64,000 nucleotides of DNA. Origin: Sinorhizobium saheli. Lineage in GTDB: Bacteria; Pseudomonadota; Alphaproteobacteria; Rhizobiales; Rhizobiaceae. Position 1 is the first letter of the stretch. Every line of letters begins with the position of its first letter. The translations under genes and the position numbers were made by a program. The stretch is taken from contig NZ_LNQB01000068.1 of NCBI RefSeq assembly GCF_001651875.1, forward strand, positions 1 to 64,000, written 5' to 3'. Below the pieces are notes generated by a model. That model was given only the letters and a program-made list of their open reading frames with translations. It was not told the DNA's origin and did not search any database. Shown piece after piece: positions 35,900-45,753 of the stretch.

Positions 35900-36478
35900 A
35901 TGACTCTACTGGTTCTGGGCATCGTGATCTTTCTCGGCATGCACCTCGTCCGCGTCGTCGCGCCCGGGCTGCGCGCTCGCGTCATCGAGGGCGTCGGCAA
36001 AGGTCCGTGGATGGGGCTCTATGCGCTCATCAGCCTCGTCGGCCTCGGTCTCATCATCTACGGGTTCGGGCAGGCGCGTGGCGAAACGGGAGTGCTCTAC
36101 AATCCTCCGGTCTTCCTGAAGCACATCGCCCTCCTGCTGATGCTCCTCGCCTTCATCTCGCTTGCGGCGGGTTTCCTTCCGGCGGGCCGTATCGCCGTGG
36201 CGTTGAAACATCCGCAGATCCTCGCGATCAAGATCTGGGCGCTTGCGCACCTGCTCGCCAATGGCGAGACGTCTTCGGTGCTGCTCTTCGGTTCCTTTCT
36301 CGCCTGGGCGGTGATCCTGCGCATTTCGTTGAAACGACGGGAGCGTGCGGGCGAACGCGTGCTGCCGATGTTCAAGTCGGCGCGCAACGATGTGCTGGCG
36401 GTCGTTGTCGGCCTTGCCGCCTACCTGCTCTTCGTCTGGAGGCTGCATGAGCTCCTGATCGGCGTTCAACCGCTCTAA
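35900..36478 (+). CDS. NnrU family membrane protein
   Basis: This 192-aa inner-membrane protein has about five to six helices and the family pattern MTLLVLGIVIFLGMHLVRVV, GPWMGLYALISLVGLGLIIYG, FLPAGRIAVALKHPQILAIK and LWALAHLLANGE-like text (WALAHLLANGETSSVLLF). NnrU was first linked to denitrification, but most family members lie outside such clusters. Here it is 87 bases upstream of a YfgM-like gene and der. Divergent from the deacetylase gene. Confidence 0.9.
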   Translation: MTLLVLGIVIFLGMHLVRVVAPGLRARVIEGVGKGPWMGLYALISLVGLGLIIYGFGQARGETGVLYNPPVFLKHIALLLMLLAFISLAAGFLPAGRIAVALKHPQILAIKIWALAHLLANGETSSVLLFGSFLAWAVILRISLKRRERAGERVLPMFKSARNDVLAVVVGLAAYLLFVWRLHELLIGVQPL

Positions 36479-36565
36479 ATGACGATCTCCCCCTTACAAG
36501 CGTCGCAAAATCGGGTAGAAGGCGCCAGTTTCATTGCATGAAGGCCGGAGAACCCGGGACGGGAC

Positions 36566-37234
36566 ATGGTAAATCAGGACGACAGCTTTATCCGCGAGGT
36601 CAATGAAGAACTCCGCTCCGACCAGATGAAAGCCATCTGGACGCGTTTCGGCGGTCTCATCATCGGCCTTGCCGTCCTGATCGTGCTCGGCACCGTCGGC
36701 AAGGTCGGTTACGACTACTGGCAGGAGACATCCTCGTCGCAATCGGGCGATCAGTTCCTCGCCGCGCTCAATCTGGCGCGGGAAAACAAGTCGGACGAGG
36801 CCCTTTCGGCGCTCGCCGAGCTCCAGAAGGAGGGCTACGGCTCCTATCCGGTTCTGGCGCGGCTGCGTGCGGCGACCCTGCAGGCACAGAAGGGCGAAAC
36901 CGAGGCGGCCGTCGCGGCGTTTTCCGAGATCGGCAAGGACACGCGCATTCCGCCGGCCCTGCGCGATGCGGCGCGGCTGCGTGCGGCTTATCTCCTCATC
37001 GATGCGGGGACCTACGAGCAGGTCTCCTCCGAGGTCGAGCAATTGGCCGTTCCGCAGAACGCCATGCGCCATTCGGCGCGCGAGGCGCTCGGCCTTGCGG
37101 CCTACAAGGCGGGCGACTACGCCAAGGCGAAGAGCTGGTTCCAGCAGATCGCCGACGATGCCGAGAGCCCGCGCGGCATCGCAAGCCGCGCGCAGATGCT
37201 GCTTGACGTGATCGCGGCCAGCGGCAAAGCCTGA
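36566..37234 (+). CDS. YfgM-like TPR protein (ancillary SecYEG subunit family)
   Basis: This 222-aa protein has a short cytoplasmic N-terminus, one membrane helix (about residues 28-48, [20 protein letters not shown]) and a periplasmic TPR-like helical domain with repeats such as [41 protein letters not shown] units. This is the layout of YfgM, which binds the SecYEG translocon and periplasmic chaperones in E. coli. It is 13 bases upstream of der, the same neighbour as in many proteobacteria, but bamB, which often lies between them, is absent. Confidence 0.84.
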   Translation: MVNQDDSFIREVNEELRSDQMKAIWTRFGGLIIGLAVLIVLGTVGKVGYDYWQETSSSQSGDQFLAALNLARENKSDEALSALAELQKEGYGSYPVLARLRAATLQAQKGETEAAVAAFSEIGKDTRIPPALRDAARLRAAYLLIDAGTYEQVSSEVEQLAVPQNAMRHSAREALGLAAYKAGDYAKAKSWFQQIADDAESPRGIASRAQMLLDVIAASGKA

Positions 37235-37247
37235 CCAGGATTTCGAG

Positions 37248-38675
37248 ATGAGCTTCACCGTCGCCATCGTCGGGCGCCCCAATGTCGGCAAGTCCACCTT
37301 GTTCAACCGCCTGGTTGGCAAGAAGCTGGCGCTCGTCGACGATACGCCGGGGGTGACCCGCGACCGGCGGCCCGGCGACGCGAGGCTCGTCGACCTCAAG
37401 TTCCGCATCATCGACACCGCCGGTCTCGAGCAATCGGCGCCCGATAGCCTGCAGGGGCGGATGTGGGCGCAGACCGAGGCGGCGATCGACGAGGCGGACC
37501 TGTCGCTCTTCGTCGTCGACGCCAAGGCCGGCCTGACGCCGGCCGACGAGACGCTCGCCGAGATGCTGCGCCGCCGGGGAAAACCGGTGATCGTCGTCGC
37601 CAACAAGGCGGAAGCGCGCGGCTCCGAAGGCGGCTTCTACGATGCCTTCACGCTCGGCCTCGGCGAGCCGTGCCCGATCTCGGCCGAACACGGCCAGGGC
37701 ATGCTCGACCTGCGCGACGCGATCGTCGCCGCGCTCGGGGAGGAGAGGGCGTTTCCGCCGGCCGAGGACGTCGCCGAGACCGATGTCGATCTCAGCCCGA
37801 CCGTCCCGGGCGAGGAGGAGGAAGAGGCGGAGCCCGTCTATGACGAGACGAAGCCGTTGCGGGTTGCGATCGTCGGCCGGCCGAATGCCGGCAAGTCGAC
37901 GCTCATCAACCGCTTCCTCGGCGAGGACCGGCTGCTGACCGGCCCCGAGGCCGGCATCACCCGGGATTCCATCTCGGTCGAGTGGCATTGGCGCGGACGC
38001 ACGATCAAGATGTTCGACACCGCCGGCATGCGCCGCAAGGCGAAGGTGCAGGAGAAGCTCGAAAAGCTCTCGGTCGCCGACGCGCTGCGCGCCATCCGTT
38101 TTGCCGAGACAGTCGTCATCGTCTTCGACGCCACGATCCCCTTCGAAAAGCAGGACCTGCAGATCGTCGATCTGGTCCTGCGCGAGGGCCGCGCCGCCGT
38201 GCTTGCCTTCAACAAATGGGATCTCGTCGAGAACTGGCAGGCGGTGCTTGCGGACCTGCGCGAAAAGACCGAGCGCCTCCTGCCGCAGGCGCGCGGCATC
38301 CGGGCGGTGCCGATTTCCGGGCACACCGGCTACGGCCTCGACCGGCTGATGCAGGCGATAATCGAAACCGACAAGGTCTGGAACCGGCGCATCTCGACCG
38401 CGCGCCTCAACCGCTGGCTCGAGCAGCAACAGGTGCAGCATCCGCCGCCGGCCGTCTCCGGCCGCCGCCTGAAGCTCAAATACATGACCCAGGTGAAGGC
38501 CCGTCCGCCGGGCTTCATGATCTCCTGCACGCGGCCGGAGGCCGTGCCGGAATCCTATGTCCGTTACCTGATCAACGGCCTGCGCAACGATTTCGACATG
38601 CCGGGCGTGCCGATCCGCATGCATTTCCGGGCGTCGGACAACCCTTACGAATCGAGGGCGCGCAAGAAGCGCTAG
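37248..38675 (+). CDS. der: GTPase Der (EngA), ribosome assembly factor
   Basis: This 475-aa essential GTPase acts in late 50S ribosome assembly. It has two complete G domains: [16 protein letters not shown] with DTAGLEQ and NKAEAR in the first, and [16 protein letters not shown] with DTAGMR and NKWD in the second. The C-terminal KH-like domain ends in [19 protein letters not shown]. The linker carries an acidic run (EEEEEAEP). In S. meliloti engA is reported to be one of two essential genes on pSymB and to have come from the chromosome with flanking DNA. Downstream lies a repeat element and no further gene on this strand. Confidence 0.97.
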   Translation: MSFTVAIVGRPNVGKSTLFNRLVGKKLALVDDTPGVTRDRRPGDARLVDLKFRIIDTAGLEQSAPDSLQGRMWAQTEAAIDEADLSLFVVDAKAGLTPADETLAEMLRRRGKPVIVVANKAEARGSEGGFYDAFTLGLGEPCPISAEHGQGMLDLRDAIVAALGEERAFPPAEDVAETDVDLSPTVPGEEEEEAEPVYDETKPLRVAIVGRPNAGKSTLINRFLGEDRLLTGPEAGITRDSISVEWHWRGRTIKMFDTAGMRRKAKVQEKLEKLSVADALRAIRFAETVVIVFDATIPFEKQDLQIVDLVLREGRAAVLAFNKWDLVENWQAVLADLREKTERLLPQARGIRAVPISGHTGYGLDRLMQAIIETDKVWNRRISTARLNRWLEQQQVQHPPPAVSGRRLKLKYMTQVKARPPGFMISCTRPEAVPESYVRYLINGLRNDFDMPGVPIRMHFRASDNPYESRARKKR

Positions 38676-38680
38676 ATGTG

Positions 38681-38782
38681 AGCATTTTGCAGTCAGGTGG
38701 AATCACCTGACGTCGTAGAAATGCGGCAAAAACAAAAAGATAGAGCGGTGGCGCGAACGCATGTGCGCGCATCCGGCTCTAG
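38681..38782. repeat. Repeat with TCAGGTGGAATC hairpin (copy 2)
   Basis: Directly after der: AGCATTTTGCAGTCAGGTGG, AATCACCTGACGTCGTAGAA, ATGCGGCAAAAACAAAAAGA, TAGAGCGGTGGCGCGAACGC and a CTCTAG end. TCAGGTG-GAAT-CACCTGA is an exact hairpin. It matches the element after map at 31682-31778 in the same orientation relative to the upstream gene. Confidence 0.8.
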
Positions 38783-38813
38783 CCGATTTCTAAGGTCGTG
38801 AAAGCCCCTCATC

Positions 38814-38940
38814 CGGCTGCCGCCACCTTCTCCCCGCAGGCGGGGCGAAGGGACGATGCCGCGTCGCCCGAGTCCTCTCCCCGCAAGCGACGCAAGCGGG
38901 GAGAGGGTTAGTCTTCGGGTAAACCCGAGGAGAGGGGCGA
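38814..38940. repeat. RIME element between der and the sugar kinase gene
   Basis: It begins GCCCCTCATCCGGCTGCCGC, has CTCCCCGCAGGCGGGGC and a second hairpin CCCCGCAAGCG...GCGGGGAGAGGG, and ends AGAGGGGCGA 6 bases from the stop of the convergent kinase gene. Confidence 0.82.
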
Positions 38941-38948
38941 GCGCAGCC

Positions 38949-39875
38949 TCACATCATGCTGTCTGCCGGCAATTTCTTCCGTTCCACCAGCGCCCCGTGA
39001 TGGCCGATCACGGCTGCCGCTACCCGCGCGGCGAAGGCTGCGGCGTCGGCGGGGCGGTCGCCGGCTGCGAGGCGGGCGAGGAACGAGCCGTTGAAGCTGT
39101 CGCCGGCGCTGGTGGTGTCGACGATGCGGGAAACGGGTGCGGCCGGGACATGCAGGCGGGCTTCCTTGCCGAACTCAAGCGTGACGCCGTTGGCGCCGTC
39201 CTTGACGGCGACGTCTTCGGCGCCGAGCGCACGGTAGCGCTCGATCGTCGCGCCGACGGATGCGTCGCCGAAATGCGCGGCCTCGTCGTCGTAGCTCGGC
39301 AGGACCATCGTCGCAGCGCGGGCGCCGGCCTCGATGGTCGCACGCATCCGCGCTGCGTCGTCCCAGAGGCGCGGGCGGATATTGGGGTCGAAGGCGACGC
39401 GCTTGCCGCCCGCCTTGGCGCGCCGCATCTCCGACAGCAGCGTTTCGACGGCGTCGGGCGCAAGGATCGCGAGCGTGATGCCCGAGAAGAAGACGACGTC
39501 GGCCGCCTCGATCGCGCTCCTCAGCCGGTCGGGATCGTCAGCGAGCCGCTTGGCGGCGGAGGTGGAGCGCCAATAGGAGAAGCTCCGTTCGCCATCCTTG
39601 AGATGGATCATGTAGAGGCCGGGCATCAGCCCCTCCAGGCGGCGGATCCGCGCCGTTCGAACCCCGGTATCCTCCATGAAGGCAAGCATCTCGTCCGACA
39701 CGACGTCGGTGCCGACGGCGGTGAAATAATCCACCGTCCAATCCGCCGGCAGGAAGAGCCGTGCATAGTAGGCGGTGTTGAATGTGTCGCCGGCATAGCC
39801 CTTGCGCAGCATGCCTCCTTCCGCCTGCATCAGCTCGACCATGCATTCGCCGATCGACAGCATGCTGCCCTTCAT
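38949..39875 (-). CDS. kdgK: PfkB-family sugar kinase, probably 2-keto-3-deoxygluconate kinase
   Basis: This 308-aa ribokinase-fold enzyme has MLSIGECMVELMQAEGGML at the start, GYAGDTFNTAYYARLFLP, FDPNIRPRLWDD and the catalytic/anion-hole motif DTTSAGDSFNGSFLA near the end. The YAGDTFNTAYY and FDPNIRPRLW patterns are typical of KDG kinases, which make 2-keto-3-deoxy-6-phosphogluconate for the Entner-Doudoroff aldolase. ATG at 39875 has GGGAGGAACAG before it. It is divergent from an alpha-glucosidase gene. Other PfkB sugar kinases remain possible. Confidence 0.82.
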   Translation of the reverse strand: MKGSMLSIGECMVELMQAEGGMLRKGYAGDTFNTAYYARLFLPADWTVDYFTAVGTDVVSDEMLAFMEDTGVRTARIRRLEGLMPGLYMIHLKDGERSFSYWRSTSAAKRLADDPDRLRSAIEAADVVFFSGITLAILAPDAVETLLSEMRRAKAGGKRVAFDPNIRPRLWDDAARMRATIEAGARAATMVLPSYDDEAAHFGDASVGATIERYRALGAEDVAVKDGANGVTLEFGKEARLHVPAAPVSRIVDTTSAGDSFNGSFLARLAAGDRPADAAAFAARVAAAVIGHHGALVERKKLPADSMM

Positions 39876-40016
39876 CTGTTCCTCCCTTTCGTGCCGCATT
39901 CGCCCAATGGGTTAGCGGCGCGCCGTCGCTTCGGCAAGCGAATGTTGACAGCGGCGTTTACGCGGGCGACGCCTGACGGTAAATCTTGGTTCGGAACTCG
40001 TGCCGAGGGAGATCGA

Positions 40017-41663
40017 ATGGCGACAGCACCGAGATCGGGCAAGGACTGGTGGCGTGGTGCGGTGATCTACCAGGTCTATCCGCGGTCCTTCCAGGATACG
40101 AACGGCGACGGTATCGGCGACCTGCGCGGCGTCACCCGGCGGCTTCCCCACATCGCATCGCTGGGCGTCGACGCCATATGGCTGTCCCCCTTCTTCACCT
40201 CGCCCCAGGCGGACATGGGTTACGACGTTTCCGATTATTGCGACGTCGATCCGATGTTCGGCACGCTCGCCGATTTCGACGAGATGCTTGCCGAGGCGCA
40301 CCGGCTGGGGCTGAAGGTGATCATCGACCAGGTCATCTCGCACACCTCCGACCAGCACCCCTGGTTCATCGAAAGCCGGTCGAGCAGGACCAATGCGAGG
40401 GCTGACTGGTACGTCTGGGCGGACCCGAAGCCGGACGGCACGGCGCCGAACAACTGGCTTTCGATCTTCGGCGGCCCCGCCTGGGAATGGGACGGCGTCC
40501 GCAGGCAATATTACATGCACAATTTCCTGTCGTCGCAGCCGGACCTCAACTTCCATAATCCGGAAGTGCAGGAGGCGGTGCTTTCGACCGTCCGCTTCTG
40601 GCTCGACCGCGGCGTCGACGGGTTCCGCCTAGACACCGCGAATTTCTATTTCCATGACCGGCATCTGCGGGACAACCCGCCGCGCGTTCCCGATCCGGAC
40701 GCGATCGGCCTCGATGCGCCCGACGTCAACCCCTACGGCATGCAGGATCACCTTTACGACAAGAGCCAGCCCGAGAATATCGGCTTCCTGAGGCGGCTGC
40801 GGGCGCTGCTCGACGCCTATGGCGACCGCGCGACGGTTGGCGAGGTCGGCGACGGCCCGCGCTCGCTGAAGACCGTTGCCGCCTATACCGGCGGCAACGA
40901 CAAGCTCAACATGTGCTACACCTTCGACCTGCTCGGGCCGGATTTTACCGCAAGCCACATCCGCCGCTGCGTCGCCGATTTCCAGGCGATCGTCGCCGAT
41001 GGCTGGGTCTGCTGGGCCTTCTCGAACCACGACGTCATGCGCCATGTCAGCCGCTTCGCGCTCGGCGAGGCCGACCGGGAACGGGTGGCGAAGCTCGCCA
41101 TTGCGCTGCTTGCCAGCCTGCGCGGCTCGATCTGCCTTTACCAGGGCGAGGAACTGGGCCTGCCGGAGGCGGAGCTCACCTTCGAGGAACTGCGCGATCC
41201 CTACGGCATCCGCTTCTGGCCCGCTTTCAAGGGCCGCGACGGCTGCCGCACGCCGATGGTCTGGGAACGGGACCGGCCGAATGCCGGCTTTTCCGCCGCG
41301 AACCCATGGCTGCCGGTGCACGATGACCAGCGGCTGCTGGCGGTGGACGCGCAGGACGGCGTTGCCGGATCGGTGCTGGACCATTACCGCCGGACACTCG
41401 CCTTCCGCCGCATGCACGCGCCGCTCCTCGACGGGGACCTGGCGTTTCTCACCATCAGGCAAGACGTTCTCGCTTTCACGAGGGAGAAGGACGGCGAGCG
41501 GCTGCTCTTCGTCTTCAACCTGACGCGGGAGCGGGAGCGGGTTCGGCTGCCTGCCGACACACGCGTCATCGAGCCGCTGCCAATGCCCGGTTTTGCGCCG
41601 GCCTTTATCGACGAGGTGGTTGTCCTCAAGGGCCTTGACGTGTTTTGCGGAAGGCTGCGGTGA
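40017..41663 (+). CDS. Alpha-glucosidase (GH13)
   Basis: This 548-aa enzyme hydrolyses alpha-glucosides such as sucrose, maltose or trehalose in the cytoplasm (no signal peptide). GH13 regions are complete: VIYQVYPRSFQDTNGDGIGD, DQVISHTSDQHPWF (region I), GFRLDTANFYFHD (nucleophile Asp), ATVGEVGD (acid/base Glu) and FSNHDVMRH (third Asp). It resembles rhizobial AglA-type enzymes, but no agl ABC transporter is adjacent. ATG at 40017 follows GAGGGA. A much longer frame from 38856 is antisense to the kinase and was rejected. Confidence 0.92.
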   Translation: MATAPRSGKDWWRGAVIYQVYPRSFQDTNGDGIGDLRGVTRRLPHIASLGVDAIWLSPFFTSPQADMGYDVSDYCDVDPMFGTLADFDEMLAEAHRLGLKVIIDQVISHTSDQHPWFIESRSSRTNARADWYVWADPKPDGTAPNNWLSIFGGPAWEWDGVRRQYYMHNFLSSQPDLNFHNPEVQEAVLSTVRFWLDRGVDGFRLDTANFYFHDRHLRDNPPRVPDPDAIGLDAPDVNPYGMQDHLYDKSQPENIGFLRRLRALLDAYGDRATVGEVGDGPRSLKTVAAYTGGNDKLNMCYTFDLLGPDFTASHIRRCVADFQAIVADGWVCWAFSNHDVMRHVSRFALGEADRERVAKLAIALLASLRGSICLYQGEELGLPEAELTFEELRDPYGIRFWPAFKGRDGCRTPMVWERDRPNAGFSAANPWLPVHDDQRLLAVDAQDGVAGSVLDHYRRTLAFRRMHAPLLDGDLAFLTIRQDVLAFTREKDGERLLFVFNLTRERERVRLPADTRVIEPLPMPGFAPAFIDEVVVLKGLDVFCGRLR

Positions 41664-41743
41664 ATTGAGCCTTCCCTTTCGCCGTCATCCTCGGCTCAAG
41701 GCAGCTCAAGGCCGGGGATGACCTCCGGCGGGGGAGGGGATCC

Positions 41744-43441
41744 TCACCCGATCAACGCGAACTTGTCCACATCGACCAGGCCGCGGTCGGAAATCTTCAG
41801 GTGCGGGATCACCGGCAGCGGCAGGAAGGCGAGTTGCAGGAAGGGCTCTTCGAGCGTCGCTCCGAGCGCGAAGGCGGCCTGGCGCAGATGATGCAGGGTG
41901 TCGCGGACGCGCTCGTAGGGTTCGAGGCTCATGAGACCGGCGACGGGCAGCGCGATCTCGCCGGTGACCTTGCCGTCCTCGACGACGACGAAGCCGCCCT
42001 TGATCTCGCCGAGCCGATTGGCGGCAAGCGCCATGTCTTCGTCGCTGACGCCGACGACGCAGATATTGTGGCTGTCGTGACCGACGGTGGAGGCGATCGC
42101 CCCTTTCTTCAGCCCGAAGCCCTGGACGAAGCCGTTGGCGTGATTGCCGTTGACGCCGTGGCGCTCGATGACCGCGACCTTGATGATGTCGCGGCCGAGA
42201 TCGACGCCGGTCTGGTTGCCCTCGGCCGGCAGCCGATAGCGGCGGTGTTCGGTGATGATCTTGCCGGGTAGAACGCCGATCACCGACGTCTCGGTCTCGC
42301 TATAGGGGACGCCGAAGTCGGCGGTCTTTACCGCGCGCGCCCTGACGCTGTCGAGCCCCACCGGCTCCACCGCCTTGCGGCGGGCGAAGAGCGCGTCCGT
42401 GACGCGTCTTCCGGCGGAAAAGACCATTTCGGCCCGGCAGCTCTCCAGGCTGTCGATGACGACGAGGTCGGCGCGCCAGCCGGGCGCGACGAGGCCGCGA
42501 TCCCTGAGGCCGAAGGCGCGCGCGGCCGAGATCGAGGCGGCGCGGTAGATCGCGAGCGGCTCGACGCCGGCGGCAATCGCCGTACGGATCATGTGGTCGA
42601 GATGGCCCTGCTCGGCGATGTCGAGCGGATTGCGGTCGTCGGTGCAGAGCGCGAGATAGGGCGACAGCCGCTCGGTGATGATCGGCATCAGGGCATGCAG
42701 GTCCTTCGACACCGACCCTTCGCGCACGAGGATGTGCATGCCCTTGCGGATTTTCTCGAGTGCTTCCTCGGCCGTCGTGCATTCATGGTCAGTGCGGATG
42801 CCGGTTGCGAGGTAACCGTTCAGGTCCTTGCCGCGCAGAAGCGGTGCGTGACCGTCGATGTGTCCGCCCTGGAAGGCGTCGAGTTTTGCGAGGCAGACCG
42901 GATCCTTGTGGAGGACGCCGGGGAAGTTCATGAATTCGGCCAGCCCGATCACCTTCGGATGATGGCGGAAGGGCACGAGCCGTTCGACCGGCAGGTCGGC
43001 ACCGGCGGTCTCGAGATGCGTCGCCGGCACGCAGGAGGAAAGCTGGACGCGGATGTCCATGACCGTTTCCATCGCCGAATCCAGGAAGAACTGGATGCCT
43101 TCGGTGCCAAGCACATTGGCGATCTCGTGCGGGTCGCAGATGGCGGTGGTGATGCCGAGCGGCAGGACGCAGCGGTCGAATTCATGCGGCGTGACGAGCG
43201 AGGACTCGATGTGCAGATGCGTGTCGATGAAGCCGGCGACGACGATGCGGCCGGAGACGTCGATTTCCTCGCGCCCCTGATAATCGCCGCAGGTGCCGAC
43301 GATCCGGTCGCCCGAGATCGCGATGTCGGACGCGACGAGCTCGCCGGTGACGAGATCGAAGAAGCGCCCGCCCTTGAGCACGATGTCCGCCGGCTCGCGG
43401 CCGACGCCCTGATCGATGAACCGTTCCAGCGCTTCGGACAT
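41744..43441 (-). CDS. ade: Adenine deaminase
   Basis: This 565-aa amidohydrolase converts adenine to hypoxanthine. It has [21 protein letters not shown] (metal ligands), [44 protein letters not shown] and [10 protein letters not shown], then the C-terminal domain with [15 protein letters not shown] at 43441 sits after GAGCGAGGG. Its product joins the xanthine dehydrogenase pathway encoded 20 kb upstream. It lies 91 bases downstream of an aminotransferase gene, separated by a RIME fragment at 43480-43510. Confidence 0.95.
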   Translation of the reverse strand: MSEALERFIDQGVGREPADIVLKGGRFFDLVTGELVASDIAISGDRIVGTCGDYQGREEIDVSGRIVVAGFIDTHLHIESSLVTPHEFDRCVLPLGITTAICDPHEIANVLGTEGIQFFLDSAMETVMDIRVQLSSCVPATHLETAGADLPVERLVPFRHHPKVIGLAEFMNFPGVLHKDPVCLAKLDAFQGGHIDGHAPLLRGKDLNGYLATGIRTDHECTTAEEALEKIRKGMHILVREGSVSKDLHALMPIITERLSPYLALCTDDRNPLDIAEQGHLDHMIRTAIAAGVEPLAIYRAASISAARAFGLRDRGLVAPGWRADLVVIDSLESCRAEMVFSAGRRVTDALFARRKAVEPVGLDSVRARAVKTADFGVPYSETETSVIGVLPGKIITEHRRYRLPAEGNQTGVDLGRDIIKVAVIERHGVNGNHANGFVQGFGLKKGAIASTVGHDSHNICVVGVSDEDMALAANRLGEIKGGFVVVEDGKVTGEIALPVAGLMSLEPYERVRDTLHHLRQAAFALGATLEEPFLQLAFLPLPVIPHLKISDRGLVDVDKFALIG

Positions 43442-43532
43442 GCGTGCACCCTCGCTCTTCCACATTGATTCATAACAATAACCCTCTCCCCGCATGCGGG
43501 GAAAGGGCGTCCGTAAATCTCGAAGATAAGGC

Positions 43533-44861
43533 TCAGATGTTGTTTTTCAGGACGTCGCGCAGCTTGTCGAAGAGTTCGTCGATCTGTTTCTTCTCGATGA
43601 TCAGCGGCGGCGAAAGCGCGATGATGTCGCCGGTGGTGCGGATCAACAGGCCCTTTTCATAGGCCTTGAGGAAGGCCGAGAAGGCGCGCTTCGTCGGCTC
43701 TCCGGCAATCGGCTCGAGCTCGATCGCGCCGATCAAACCGATATTGCGGATGTCGATCACATGCGGGCAATCCTTCAGCGAATGCAGCGCCTCTTCCCAA
43801 TAGGGGGCGAGCTCGGCGGCCCGCGTCAGGAGACCCTCTTCCTTGTAGGTGTCGAGCGTTCCGAGTGCGGCGGCGGAAGCGATCGGGTTGCCCGAATAGG
43901 TATAGCCGTGGAAGAACTCGATGAGGTGCTCGGGGCCGGTCATGAAGGCGTCATGGATTTCCGAGGTGACGAAAACCGCGCCCATCGGGATGACGCCGTT
44001 GGTCAGCCCCTTCGCCGTGGTGATGATGTCCGGCTTCACGTCGAAATATTGCGCGGCAAAGGGCGTGCCGAGGCGGCCATAGCCGGTGATGACCTCGTCG
44101 AAGATCAACAGGATGCCGTGCCTGGTGCAGATTTCGCGCAACTTCTGGAGATATCCCTTCGGCGGAACGAGCACGCCCGTGGAGCCTGCGACCGGCTCGA
44201 CGATGACAGCGGCGATCGTCGAAGCATCATGCAGGGTGACGATGCGCTCGAGTTCCGCAGCGAGATCGGCACCGTGCTCGGGCTCGCCGCGCGTGAAAGA
44301 ATTTTTCGCCGGCAGGTGCGTGTGCGGCAGATGGTCGACGCCGGTCAGCAGCGTGCCGAACATCTTGCGATTGGCGACGATGCCGCCGACCGAGATGCCG
44401 CCGAAATTGACACCGTGATAGCCGCGCTCGCGGCCGATCAGCCGGAAGCGCGAGCCGTTGCCCTTGGCGCGGTGATAGGCGAGCGCCACCTTCAGGGCGG
44501 TGTCGACCGATTCCGAACCGGAATTGGTGTAGAGAACGTGGTTCAGGCCTTCGGGCGCGATGTCGACCAGCCGGTTCGCCAGCTCGAACGCCTTCGGATG
44601 GCCGAGCTGGAAGGCCGGCGCATAGTCGAGCTCGCCCGCCTGCTCGCGGATCGCTTCGGTGATCTTGGGCCGACAATGGCCGGCATTGACGCACCAGAGG
44701 CCCGCCGTGCCGTCCAGCACCGTCCTGCCGTCATGCGTCGTGTAGTACATGTCCTTGGCACCGACGAAGAGGCGCGGCTCCTTCTTGAACTGCCGGTTGG
44801 CGGTGAACGGCATCCAGAAGGCCCTGAGATCGTTCGGCGTGGTGTTCAGGCGGTTCGACAT
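43533..44861 (-). CDS. Class III (omega) aminotransferase
   Basis: This 442-aa PLP enzyme has [20 protein letters not shown] and [16 protein letters not shown] at the start, [34 protein letters not shown] (cofactor Asp) and the PLP Lys in [17 protein letters not shown]. The N-terminal pattern is typical of beta-alanine/taurine:pyruvate aminotransferases. It may serve beta-alanine from pyrimidine or polyamine breakdown, but this is not shown by the sequence. Start ATG at 44861 after GAGGAGAACC. Confidence 0.9.
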   Translation of the reverse strand: MSNRLNTTPNDLRAFWMPFTANRQFKKEPRLFVGAKDMYYTTHDGRTVLDGTAGLWCVNAGHCRPKITEAIREQAGELDYAPAFQLGHPKAFELANRLVDIAPEGLNHVLYTNSGSESVDTALKVALAYHRAKGNGSRFRLIGRERGYHGVNFGGISVGGIVANRKMFGTLLTGVDHLPHTHLPAKNSFTRGEPEHGADLAAELERIVTLHDASTIAAVIVEPVAGSTGVLVPPKGYLQKLREICTRHGILLIFDEVITGYGRLGTPFAAQYFDVKPDIITTAKGLTNGVIPMGAVFVTSEIHDAFMTGPEHLIEFFHGYTYSGNPIASAAALGTLDTYKEEGLLTRAAELAPYWEEALHSLKDCPHVIDIRNIGLIGAIELEPIAGEPTKRAFSAFLKAYEKGLLIRTTGDIIALSPPLIIEKKQIDELFDKLRDVLKNNI

Positions 44862-45031
44862 GTCGGTTCTCCTCGGTGGATTCTGCCCATGCTGCAATGG
44901 CTTAGGCCGGATTCTTTTACCTGTTGGTCAAACTATCAGCGCGCCGATAAGCGTCAAGCCTGCGGTCGATCGCGTCCCACACACCATGAACTGTCGCAAT
45001 GCTCGGCTGCGCACATGCTCGAAGCTGCCGT

Positions 45032-45067
45032 GTTGCAGGGCATGCAGGGCATGCAGGGCACGCAGGA
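45032..45067. repeat. Four imperfect 9-bp tandem repeats (GCATGCAGG)
   Basis: GTTGCAGG, GCATGCAGG, GCATGCAGG and GCACGCAGG stand head to tail in the gap between the kinase-like gene and the aminotransferase promoter. Noncoding. Confidence 0.7.
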
Positions 45068-45112
45068 TGACCGCGATGCTTGCGAGCTGGTTCGTGCGAG
45101 CTCGCCTATTTG

Positions 45113-45649
45113 TCATGTCGGCAGGCGAAACGACCCGCTTTTCACGGCCTCGATCACCGCGCTCAGGGTGTCGTCCCGACTGTGTCCGTTGGTTGACAGG
45201 ACATGCCGCTCAAGCAGCCCCAGCGATGAGAGCTGTCGGTACAGCTGCGTGATAGGCCCCGGGTCGGTCAAGGTGTCCCCGCCACGCTCCTGGCAACGCC
45301 AGATCGCGACATCGAGCGGTGGACGTAGAACGACGTAGTGGAGCGGCGCTGAGATCTTCTTGAATGGTTCCAAGAACCACGGTCCGACAATGCCGTCTAC
45401 CACGACAAAATAGCCACCCTCGGCGTACGCCGCGGCCACCTTCGTCAAAATATCGACCACAAGGATGTTTTGTTCACGCGCTTCAGGCAGATAGGGCGGA
45501 ATCGCTCCGTTCTTGATGAAGTGCCAGAAGTCGTCGCAATGCAGATGGACCTTCGATGATCCAGGCTCTCCGGCAAGCTTCTGCGCTGTCGTGGTTTTTC
45601 CAGAACCGGGCGGCCCGGTGAGTATGAGAATTTCGCCCGCGTGATCCAT
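45113..45649 (-). CDS. Small P-loop kinase / AAA-type NTPase
   Basis: This 178-aa protein has Walker A in ILTGPPGSGKTTTAQKLAG, then HLHCDDFWHFIKNGAIPPY, a Walker B-like YFVVVDGIVGPWFLEP and a later lid RCQERGGDTLTDP. It looks like a member of the shikimate-kinase/chloramphenicol-phosphotransferase-like group of small-molecule kinases. The substrate is unknown. ATG at 45649 or an in-frame ATG at 45688 could start it; neither has a clear ribosome binding site. It lies directly downstream of nolR, with a hairpin between them. GC content looks a little lower than in its neighbours. Confidence 0.72.
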   Translation of the reverse strand: MDHAGEILILTGPPGSGKTTTAQKLAGEPGSSKVHLHCDDFWHFIKNGAIPPYLPEAREQNILVVDILTKVAAAYAEGGYFVVVDGIVGPWFLEPFKKISAPLHYVVLRPPLDVAIWRCQERGGDTLTDPGPITQLYRQLSSLGLLERHVLSTNGHSRDDTLSAVIEAVKSGSFRLPT

Positions 45650-45688
45650 GGCGCGATCAATAGCATGCAGCCGCGCAATACAAAACAT

Positions 45689-45718
45689 AAGCCCCGCGCG
45701 ACTGGGTCGCCGGGGCTT
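45689..45718 (-). terminator. Hairpin downstream of nolR, probable terminator
   Basis: On the minus strand AAGCCCCG...CGGGGCTT forms an 8-bp stem with a 14-base loop, followed by ATGTTTTGT. It lies 36 bases after the nolR stop, and the start of the kinase-like gene overlaps its edge. Confidence 0.5.
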
Positions 45719-45753
45719 GTAAGGCTGGTCTGTCGGCCTGGCGTCTTGGGAGG

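Noticed and set aside
38856-40016. N-terminal extension of the alpha-glucosidase by nearly 390 codons
   Set aside because: It is antisense to the sugar kinase gene and contains a RIME repeat. The GH13 protein begins naturally at 40017.
45113-45649. Small P-loop gene as a toxin (zeta-type) of a toxin-antitoxin pair
   Set aside because: No antitoxin-sized gene is next to it; nolR upstream is a known regulator, and the motifs fit a general small-molecule kinase.
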